From NCBI RefSeq assembly GCF_025195125.1, contig NZ_JAMGSL010000004.1, forward strand, positions 372,001 through 436,000: a DNA stretch of 64,000 nucleotides, in the 5' to 3' direction. Of the stretch, positions 1-6,956 are shown one piece after another. The position numbers and the translations under genes were made by a program. Below the pieces are notes generated by a model. The model was not told the DNA's origin. It saw nothing but the letters and a program-made list of their open reading frames with translations, and did no database searches. This DNA is from Streptomyces sp. Je 1-79 (GTDB lineage: Bacteria > Actinomycetota > Actinomycetes > Streptomycetales > Streptomycetaceae). Positions within the stretch are counted from its first letter, which is position 1; every line of letters starts with the position of its first letter.

Positions 1-48
1 ACCGTGCTGGCGGACGCCGCCCTGCGCGGCTGGTCGGTGCCGTGCTGA
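1..48 (+). CDS. 3' end of a gene entering from the left (partial)
   Basis: Frame 1 is open from the window edge and ends at TGA (46-48), giving 15 residues that end in RGWSVPC. The next gene is convergent and ends at 62, which fits the tail of a gene whose body lies to the left. Too short to assign a function, and it could be chance. Confidence 0.3.
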   Translation, partial: TVLADAALRGWSVPC

Positions 49-61
49 GAGGGCGGTTGGA

Positions 62-1078
62 TCAGATCCAGCCCCGGTCGCGCGCGAGCAGCGCCGCCTG
101 GGCCCTGCTGTTGGCGCCGAGCGTCTGGAGCAGCTCGGCCACGTAGCGCCGGTACGTGCGGACCGACACCTCCAGCTCCCGGGCGCCCGCCTCGTCCTTG
201 CCGCCCGTGCACATGAACGACAGCACGCGCCGCTCCCGCTCGGTCAGCCCGTGGCCCGGCACGGAGCCGTCCCGGCCCTCCGGCGACGCGAGGTCGTCGG
301 CGGACTCCCAGATCTTCTCGAACAGGGCGATGATGTTGCTGACCAGTCCGCTCCGGTGGGCGAGCAGCGCGCCCCGCGCGGTGTTGCGGGGATCCAGCGG
401 TACGAGCGCGGTGCTGCGGTCGTACACGATCATCCGCTCGGCGGTCTCGCCGGTGACCCGGATCTCCGCGCCGTGGGCGGCCAGTTCGCGCAGGTAGTCG
501 GCGGTGGGCAGGTCGTCGAGGGCAGCACGGACGACGACGTTGCGGATCCGCACCCCCCGCCGCAGACAGCGCAGGTCGAGCGGCCGGGACCGGGCGATGT
601 TCTCGGGGGAGAGCCGCGGGTACGTCTCCACGGCCAGGATCTCGTCGCGGGCGAAGAAGGCGAGATCGTCGATCCGGTTGCGGATGTTGGCGAGCCCCTC
701 CACCTGCTCGATGCCGACCGCGGGCTCCGTGCGGGCCGCGGTCTCCGCGCGTAACCCGTCGATGACGTGCCGGGATCGGGTGACCCGCTGCAACTCCCGG
801 TGCAGTTCGCCCAGTCGGCGGTCGGTCAGCCGGGTCAGGGCGGTCTCGGGGTCGGCGGGGGAGACCCGGCCGTCGGGCCGCTCCGGGTGGACCAGCTCCA
901 GCGCCCGAAGCCGTTCGAGGCCCACGCGGGTCTCGTCGGGGTCGGTGTGCAGCAACAGATGGACGTCGTCGGCGGGGGTGTCGGGATTGCGGAGGAAATG
1001 CCGGTAGAGCTCCTCCTCCAGAGCCGACACCCCGAACACGGCCATCGCGTTCTCAGCCACGTGCGCATCGCCCCCCAT
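62..1078 (-). CDS. LuxR-family regulator with TrmB-like N-terminus
   Basis: About 338 aa. The last ~60 residues form a LuxR/NarL-type helix-turn-helix beginning LTERERRVLSFM and ending ARDRGWI, so this is a DNA-binding regulator. The N-terminal part (SALEEELYRHFL, then a long middle region) resembles the TrmB-like winged-helix/PLD-like architecture seen in many Streptomyces orphan LuxR proteins; no receiver domain is visible, so it is not a classical response regulator. The ATG at 1078 is chosen because GGAG lies 5 bases upstream; the open frame runs further 5' but without codon support. It stands alone and convergent to the left-edge gene. The signal it senses cannot be read from the sequence. 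Confidence 0.82.
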   Translation of the reverse strand: MGGDAHVAENAMAVFGVSALEEELYRHFLRNPDTPADDVHLLLHTDPDETRVGLERLRALELVHPERPDGRVSPADPETALTRLTDRRLGELHRELQRVTRSRHVIDGLRAETAARTEPAVGIEQVEGLANIRNRIDDLAFFARDEILAVETYPRLSPENIARSRPLDLRCLRRGVRIRNVVVRAALDDLPTADYLRELAAHGAEIRVTGETAERMIVYDRSTALVPLDPRNTARGALLAHRSGLVSNIIALFEKIWESADDLASPEGRDGSVPGHGLTERERRVLSFMCTGGKDEAGARELEVSVRTYRRYVAELLQTLGANSRAQAALLARDRGWI

Positions 1079-1347
1079 AGCTGCTCCACGGTGGCGGTGA
1101 GCGGATCGCGCGAGCCACCGGTGTGGTCGTGGGAACACTAGATGATCGCACCGCGAACCGTGACCGGCTCGGACCGGAGTGTGTACGAAGCGTCGGTGAA
1201 TTGTGAGTGGGCGGCGCCCTCCCCGGCCGTGGGCCGCCCCGGCGCACAGGGAATCCCGGCTGGTGGGGGCGGCGATTCCCGTACTCTTTCCCGGTCTTGG
1301 CACGATCGGGGCGGACGCGGCCCGAGGAACACGAGAGGGGCGGGGCC

Positions 1348-2190
1348 ATGCAGCATGACAGCACGGCGGACGGCGCGCTGGACGTGCTCGTCTCCTTGGC
1401 GGACCCGGACGGCACGGGTCGGATACGGGAGCGGATCGGGGTCGCGGAGCGTCCTACCGGCGTCATCCCTCCGCGCTGGACCGCCGTGTCGCAGCTGTCG
1501 TCCGCCGTCCCCCCGGCCTCCGCACGGCTCTGGATGCTGGAGGAGGACCGGCCGGAGATCAACGAACTCATCGTCTTCTACGCGGGCGGTCTGCCCGGTG
1601 CGCTGGAGCTGGCCGTCGTCAACGGCGAGCCCTTCGGGCCCGACCGGCACGCCACGGTCCCGCTGACCAGGCAGATGCGTGAGCGACCCCTCCGGACAGG
1701 GGTGAACCGTCTCCCGGCGGAGGAGCTGGTCCCCGCGTTCCGAGCGGTGACGACCATGCGGGCAGGCCGCCGGGCCGCGAACTCGGTGGCCCGCGAGGAC
1801 TGGGCGCGCGTCGTGGAGGCGGACGCCGAGGAGCCGCTGCCCGGGTACGCGCGGTGGGCGCTCGCGCTGCGGCCCGACTGCCCCTCGGTCCTGCGGGAGC
1901 GGTTCTCCGACCACCCGAGCCATGCCCACCGGATGCGGACCGCCGGCATCGTCGAGGGCCCGGCCGCGTTCGTGGCCCAGTGGCGCCCCGCCCGCACGGT
2001 CCTCACCACTCTGGACACCGGCCGCTGGGCCTTCCCCACCCGGGCGCGGGAGGCCGAGGACGTACTGCGGCCCCTGGTGCGCGGCTCGTTGGGGACCGAC
2101 CTGGAGGCCTGGGCCGTCCTGGCGCAGCTGCTGCCGACCTTCACCGGCACCGTTCCGGAGCTGATCGTGACGGCGGGCGCGATCGCCTGA
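1348..2190 (+). CDS. hypothetical protein (280 aa)
   Basis: A soluble 280-aa protein with no signal peptide, membrane segment or motif I recognise. The ATG at 1348 is preceded by a G-rich ribosome site (gaggggcggggcc); the frame is open further upstream, but that part has no initiation site and unlike codon use. Tryptophan- and arginine-rich stretches (ALALRPDCPSVLRERF, VAQWRPARTV) look like a folded cytoplasmic protein. It is monocistronic: the divergent LuxR gene lies upstream and a tRNA on the other strand downstream. Function unknown. Confidence 0.75.
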   Translation: MQHDSTADGALDVLVSLADPDGTGRIRERIGVAERPTGVIPPRWTAVSQLSSAVPPASARLWMLEEDRPEINELIVFYAGGLPGALELAVVNGEPFGPDRHATVPLTRQMRERPLRTGVNRLPAEELVPAFRAVTTMRAGRRAANSVAREDWARVVEADAEEPLPGYARWALALRPDCPSVLRERFSDHPSHAHRMRTAGIVEGPAAFVAQWRPARTVLTTLDTGRWAFPTRAREAEDVLRPLVRGSLGTDLEAWAVLAQLLPTFTGTVPELIVTAGAIA

Positions 2191-2228
2191 GACGCCCGCC
2201 AGGGGCAGGGGCGGGGGGTGGACAGGGG

Positions 2229-2303
2229 GCGGGGCGGCTGGAGTCGAACCAGCGTGTCCCGGTTCTGGAGACCGGTGCGTCTGCCTCTGCGCTACGGCCC
2301 CGC
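2229..2303 (-). tRNA. atypical tRNA-like gene, anticodon CCA (Trp-type)
   Basis: Read on the minus strand. A TA at positions 8-9 is followed by a 3-bp D stem (GCG/CGC) with loop CAGAGGCAGA, an anticodon arm CCGGT-CTCCAGA-ACCGG (anticodon CCA, Trp), a 5-nt variable loop and a perfect T arm GCTGG-TTCGACT-CCAGC. The acceptor stem is irregular: the standard register leaves mismatches at 1:72 and 5:68, while bulging one C allows eight pairs including two extra 5' bases. No CCA is encoded. The D arm is nearly identical to those of the two tRNAs near 12.7 kb. It may be a special-purpose tRNA or a decaying one. Confidence 0.7.
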
Positions 2304-2407
2304 CTTGCCGCCGATCCTAGAGGACGTGCCCTGGCGGAAACACCTTCGCCCGTTGTCGGTGGCGCCTGATAGCAATGAGTGGGCACCAGGGGGGTGACGG
2401 GGGAGAG

Positions 2408-3814
2408 ATGGCGTACGGGGAGCGCGGGGGACGGCCGCGCCATGTGGTCGATCTGACGGACCGGCGTGCACTGGAGAGGTGGCGGCCCGCCGACGACGCG
2501 GTGATCGCCGAGGCGCTGCGGCTGAAGGAGGCCGCGCTGCTGGACTTCGGGCTCTCCGGTTCGGCAGTGGCCTCCTGGCTGTACGCCAAGTGCCGTCACC
2601 AGATACCGACCACGGCGGTGGACACGGCCGCGGTCGTGGCGAGCGGCGACGGGACCTGCCTGCTCGTCTACAACCCGGAGTTCTTCGTCTCCCTCGGTCT
2701 CGACGGGGTCAAGTTCGTCCTCTTCCACGAGGCGCGGCACCTGATCCACCGGCACCTCTTCGTCGAGGAGGAGCTGCGGAGCGACCCGGTGTTCACCCTG
2801 GCCGCCGAGGTCTCCATCAACCACGTGGCGATGGTGCGCCTCGGTGTGAGCGAACTGCCGGCACGCGACGGCGCACCGGTGGGCGTGGACCCGCGCGAGA
2901 TCCACGCCGCCTACCGCGCGGACCTGCTGGCACACGGCCTGGAGCCGGTGGAGTACCGGGAGTTCATCGACACCGACATGTCGGTGTACGGGGAGCTGAA
3001 GCGCATGGCGCACCCCCCGGCGCCGGCGCCCGCGCTGTGCGTCCGGCTGTCCCACTCCGGGACCCCCACCGACCAGGAGACCGTCGACACCCTCGCCTCC
3101 TCCGTGCTGCTCAACGCGCTGCTCGCGGCGCGCCGGGGCCACGCGGCGGCCGAGGCGGAGATCGGCGAGCTGATGGACCGCACGGACGGTGCCTCGGACC
3201 GGGTCACCCGGATGTGGGGCCGGCTCGGCGCGGGACTGCTGCGCGGGCAGACGCCCCGGACCGGGCAGGTGGACTGGTGGCAGCGCTGGCTCGTGGACGT
3301 CGTCGCGTCGAGACTGCGCGAAGGGGAGCGGCTGGTGTACCCGAAGAAGCGGGGCGCCCTCCTCGCGGCGCTCGGCCTCGACCCGATGCTCTCGCGGCGC
3401 GGACCCGTGCGGGACAAGGTGCTCGTCATCGCGTACGACACCTCCGGATCCATGCCGGACCACGTCGTCGACTGGCTGACCGAACTGGTCGGCGCAATCG
3501 ACGGGGTGGAGGCCCACTGGCTCTCCTTCGACTCCGAGGTGATGCCCTTCCGCCCGGGCGAGCGGGTCTACGGCGGCGGCGGTACGAGCTTCCAGGCCGT
3601 CGCCGACCACGTGGAGGGACGGACGCTCGTCGACGGCCGGCCCTTCGACGAGATCCCGGACGCCGTGGTGGTGCTCACCGACGGGTACGCACCCCCGATC
3701 ACCCCGGCCGAGCCCGACAAATGGATCTGGCTGATCACCGAGGGCGGCCACGACTGGCCCGACTCCCACACACCCCCGATGGCCTGCCATCGCGTCACGA
3801 CAGGATCGAGATGA
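2408..3814 (+). CDS. DUF2201-type zincin/VWA protein, partner of the downstream AAA ATPase
   Basis: 468 aa. An N-terminal zincin-like domain carries HEARH (residues 107-111), the HExxH zinc site of predicted metallopeptidases. The C-terminal half is a von Willebrand A-like domain with the DxSxS metal site DTSGS (344-348) and a later VVVLTDGYAP. The pair of a VWA-metallopeptidase protein with a MoxR-like ATPase is a known bacterial arrangement thought to remodel or insert metals into partner proteins; the substrate is unknown. ATG 2408 is preferred for its GGGGGAG site; ATG 2375 in the same frame is possible. The stop overlaps the next start as ATGA (3811-3814), so the two are translationally coupled. 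Confidence 0.85.
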   Translation: MAYGERGGRPRHVVDLTDRRALERWRPADDAVIAEALRLKEAALLDFGLSGSAVASWLYAKCRHQIPTTAVDTAAVVASGDGTCLLVYNPEFFVSLGLDGVKFVLFHEARHLIHRHLFVEEELRSDPVFTLAAEVSINHVAMVRLGVSELPARDGAPVGVDPREIHAAYRADLLAHGLEPVEYREFIDTDMSVYGELKRMAHPPAPAPALCVRLSHSGTPTDQETVDTLASSVLLNALLAARRGHAAAEAEIGELMDRTDGASDRVTRMWGRLGAGLLRGQTPRTGQVDWWQRWLVDVVASRLREGERLVYPKKRGALLAALGLDPMLSRRGPVRDKVLVIAYDTSGSMPDHVVDWLTELVGAIDGVEAHWLSFDSEVMPFRPGERVYGGGGTSFQAVADHVEGRTLVDGRPFDEIPDAVVVLTDGYAPPITPAEPDKWIWLITEGGHDWPDSHTPPMACHRVTTGSR

Positions 3815-5652
3815 CCACGCCCCGCACCCTTCCGTGGCGTCCCAACGCCACCTATCCGCAGCCGCCCGAGGGCTGGGCCGGGGTGTCGCGGCTGGAGGCC
3901 TTCGTCGACGCGATGATCGACATGGGCCAGACCGGCCAGATCTTCGGCGAGCACGGCGTGGGCAAGACGGCGACGTTCTTCTCGCACATCGCCGAGGCCT
4001 ACCCGGACACCGAGCTGGTCTTCGTCCCGGCCGCCAACCTGACCCCCGACGACCTGCTCGCCAACGCTCCCGTACGGGACGAGGAGAGCGGACGGCTCGT
4101 GCTGCGCCAGCTGGTGCTGAGCCGGCTGAGGCCGGGCAGGCCGTTCGTCCTGCTCATCGACGACTCGCTGCAGGCGGGCGAGTCGATCCAGTCGCAGCTC
4201 ATGCAGATCGCCTGCAACTGGACGCTCGGCGGCTACGACCTGAGGGCGCTCGGCTGCGTCGGCGTCTTCCTCACCGACAACGAGTCCCTCGCCGAGACCG
4301 CCGCCCGCCGGAGCGACCTCGCCATCCTGGACCGGATGGTCACCATCCGGATCACCGCCAACGACACGGCCTGGCGGTTCAAGCTGGCGGCGAAGTACCG
4401 CGGCTGGGACCTCGGCGGGGTGTACTCCCTGTGGGCGTCGCTGGGCCCCGGTCTGCGCGAGCTGCTCTCGCCACGCACCCTGGACCACATCCTCGCCAAC
4501 GCCCAGGAGGGCTTTCCGCTGAGCTGGGGGCTCCCCCTGGTCAACGGGGAGCGGCTGCGGCTCGCCGAGCCGCGCCCCGACGGCCGCCCCGGGCCCAACC
4601 GGACCCAGGAGATCCTGGACCGGATCGCACAGGAGCTCGGCGTGCCGAACCCGGCGCGGATCGCCGACCCCGTGCGCAGCGTGGTGCGGGCGGCCCTGCG
4701 CAACCGGTGGACCGTGCTGCTCCAGGGCCCGCCCGGGTGCGGCAAGACCGAGCTCGTCCGGCAGACGGTCAGGGAAGGCCTCGGCGGACGGGAGCCGCTG
4801 TACTTCTCGCTGCCGGTCACCAACGTCGAGGACCTGTGCGCCCCGATCCCCACCCCCGACGGGTCGCTGGACCATCTGCTGGCAGCCGTGTTCACCGGCA
4901 CGGAGCCCAAGGCGATCGTCTGGGACGAGTACAACCGCCCCAAGGACAAGGCCGCCTTCGCCAAGCTGATGGAGATCACCCAGGAGTGGTCCCTCGCCGG
5001 CCGCCCGATCGAGGGGCTGAGGGCACAGATCGCCGTCCAGAACCCGCCGTACCATCTCGGCCGCAAACTGCTCGTGGCGCGGAACAACATCGCCCAGGCG
5101 ACGCGGTTCACGGCCTCACTGACCGTGGAGCCCGGGGACATCCCGGCCAACGAGTGGCTGATCGAGAAGTACGGGCCGGTCGCCGAGACCGTGCTCGACT
5201 GGTGGAAGCACGACATCGACGACGACGGCCGCGCCTGGATCACGAAGCGGACCATCGAGCGGCTGGTCAAGCTCCACCAGCGGGGGCTGCCCCTGGAGAT
5301 GGGAACGGTCTACCTGGGCGACGGGGAGTACGCCCCGGTACAGCTCACGAGCCTCGTCGACCGGCTGAACAACCGGCCGGTGACCGGACTCCGGGAGCTG
5401 GCCCGGCAGGTGGACGCATGGGAGACCCGGCTGCGGAGGGCGGCGGACGGGTCCTCGGAAGGCGGTGACGACAGCGATGTCGTGCACCAGATCATCGCCA
5501 ACGCCGAGCTGTCACAGCTGAAGAAGCACCGCAAGGCGGTGACCCGCCTGGTGGCTCTGCTGCCGCCGAAGCTGCGCTCGACGTACCTGGTCGGCGCCGC
5601 GGAACAGCACCAGCGCTTCTGGATCGAGGTGTTCGCGGCGCTGCCACGCTGA
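3811..5652 (+). CDS. double-AAA (MoxR/dynein-like) ATPase
   Basis: 613 aa with two P-loop modules: Walker A GEHGVGKT at 46-53 and GPPGCGKT at 306-313. The first is followed by LLIDDSLQ, the second by a Walker B-like AIVWDEYNR. Two tandem AAA modules in one chain recall the AAA_5/MoxR type. With the coupled VWA/zincin protein it should form an ATP-driven chaperone-type complex in the cytoplasm. Start ATG 3811 is fixed by the 4-base overlap. The long open frame in this phase that begins near 2479 is the shadow of the upstream gene and not an N-terminal extension. No third partner follows; a ~330-base gap precedes the cutinase. Confidence 0.85.
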   Translation: MTTPRTLPWRPNATYPQPPEGWAGVSRLEAFVDAMIDMGQTGQIFGEHGVGKTATFFSHIAEAYPDTELVFVPAANLTPDDLLANAPVRDEESGRLVLRQLVLSRLRPGRPFVLLIDDSLQAGESIQSQLMQIACNWTLGGYDLRALGCVGVFLTDNESLAETAARRSDLAILDRMVTIRITANDTAWRFKLAAKYRGWDLGGVYSLWASLGPGLRELLSPRTLDHILANAQEGFPLSWGLPLVNGERLRLAEPRPDGRPGPNRTQEILDRIAQELGVPNPARIADPVRSVVRAALRNRWTVLLQGPPGCGKTELVRQTVREGLGGREPLYFSLPVTNVEDLCAPIPTPDGSLDHLLAAVFTGTEPKAIVWDEYNRPKDKAAFAKLMEITQEWSLAGRPIEGLRAQIAVQNPPYHLGRKLLVARNNIAQATRFTASLTVEPGDIPANEWLIEKYGPVAETVLDWWKHDIDDDGRAWITKRTIERLVKLHQRGLPLEMGTVYLGDGEYAPVQLTSLVDRLNNRPVTGLRELARQVDAWETRLRRAADGSSEGGDDSDVVHQIIANAELSQLKKHRKAVTRLVALLPPKLRSTYLVGAAEQHQRFWIEVFAALPR

Positions 5653-5983
5653 CACCGATCCCACAGGGTGAGTCCCGCCCGGCGCCCGAGCCCCTGAAAT
5701 CGCGCCCCGTGGCTGTTCCCGTGCGTGCCGCCCGGCACCTTCCCTCGGCCGCCCCGGCGCCGTGTCACCCGCCCCTGCGCGCGGCGGTGACGCGGCGTTC
5801 CGCTGTGGCGCGTCCTGCCCCTGTCGGGGCCGCACCCGGGTGACCGGTCGTTTCACCGATGCCTTCGTCCGCCGCTGCCCCGACAGTGGCCGAGCCGGTC
5901 GATACCGGGGCGCCGGCCGATCCCCAGGCCGACGCCGCACACCCCCGACATGACGCAACACGACACGAGAGGACGACTCCGTC
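5653..5983. other. 331-base stretch without a gene
   Basis: Between the AAA ATPase and the cutinase. I see no convincing ORF or strong hairpin. It must hold the cutinase promoter; GAGAGGAC at 5966-5973 is the likely ribosome site for the GTG at 5984. Confidence 0.5.
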
Positions 5984-6850
5984 GTGAAACGACACCTCGC
6001 CGCCGCCGCAGCCCTGTCATCCCTGGCCTTCCTGGCTGGTCCCGCCCCCGCCGCCACCGCCGCGGACAACCCCTACCAGCGCGGGCCGGCACCGTCCGTG
6101 GCCTCCATCGAGGCGGCGCGCGGCTCCTACGCGGTCTCCCAGACCAGCGTCTCCTCCCTCGCCGTCACCGGCTTCGGCGGCGGCACCGTGTACTACCCGA
6201 CGTCGACGAGCGACGGGACGTTCGGCGCGGTGGTGATCTCCCCCGGCTTCACCGCGTACGAGTCGTCGATCGCCTGGCTGGGACCGCGACTGGCCTCGCA
6301 GGGCTTCGTCGTCTTCACCATCGACACCCTCACCACGCTCGACCAGCCGGACAGCCGGGGCCGCCAACTCCTGGCGGCCCTCGACTACCTGACCCAGCGC
6401 AGTTCGGTGCGCGGCCGCGTCGACGCCTCGCGCCTGGGCGTCATGGGCCACTCGATGGGCGGCGGCGGCACCCTTGAGGCGGCCAAGAGCCGGCCCTCGC
6501 TGAAGGCCGCCATCCCGCTCACCGGCTGGAACACGGACAAGACCTGGCCGGAGATCAGCACGCCGACCCTGGTCGTGGGCGCCGACGGCGACACCGTCGC
6601 ACCCGTCGGCAGCCACTCGGAGCCGTTCTACGAGAGCCTGCCGGCGTCCCTGGACAAGGCGTACCTGGAGCTCAACGGCGCCACCCACTTCACGCCGAAC
6701 AGCTCGAACACGACGATCGCGAAGTACAGCATCTCCTGGCTGAAGCGGTTCATCGACGACGACACCCGCTACGACCAGTTCCTCTGCCCGGTGCCCCGGC
6801 CGAGCCTGACGATCGAGGAGTACCGGGGAAGCTGCCCGCTCGGCTCCTGA
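5984..6850 (+). CDS. secreted cutinase / polyester hydrolase (PET-hydrolase family)
   Basis: 288 aa with a Sec signal peptide (MKRHL then an Ala/Leu core, cleavage near residue 27). An alpha/beta hydrolase with nucleophile elbow GHSMGG (Ser157), Asp203 in GADGDTVAP and His235 in GATHF. As I recall the Thermobifida fusca cutinase TfCut2 numbering, its triad Ser130/Asp176/His208 maps here with one constant offset of +27; its subsite Trp155 also maps to Trp182, and two Cys (268, 284) sit where the family has its C-terminal disulfide. It should hydrolyse ester bonds in cutin, triglycerides or synthetic polyesters outside the cell. Start GTG 5984. Monocistronic, with no partner gene. Confidence 0.9.
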   Translation: MKRHLAAAAALSSLAFLAGPAPAATAADNPYQRGPAPSVASIEAARGSYAVSQTSVSSLAVTGFGGGTVYYPTSTSDGTFGAVVISPGFTAYESSIAWLGPRLASQGFVVFTIDTLTTLDQPDSRGRQLLAALDYLTQRSSVRGRVDASRLGVMGHSMGGGGTLEAAKSRPSLKAAIPLTGWNTDKTWPEISTPTLVVGADGDTVAPVGSHSEPFYESLPASLDKAYLELNGATHFTPNSSNTTIAKYSISWLKRFIDDDTRYDQFLCPVPRPSLTIEEYRGSCPLGS

Positions 6851-6956
6851 CGGCGGCGACGCTTGTCCCCGTGCACAGCGGGTGTCCCGCAGGTGTGGGC
6901 CCAGGCCCAACACCCAGCTCTTTCCCCACGTCCTTACCCGCCAGTACCGTTGCGGC

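Noticed and set aside
2479..5652. Single long plus-strand frame of 1057 codons
   Set aside because: Its first 440 codons are an Arg-rich shadow of the VWA gene; only 3811-5652 has AAA motifs and a proper start.
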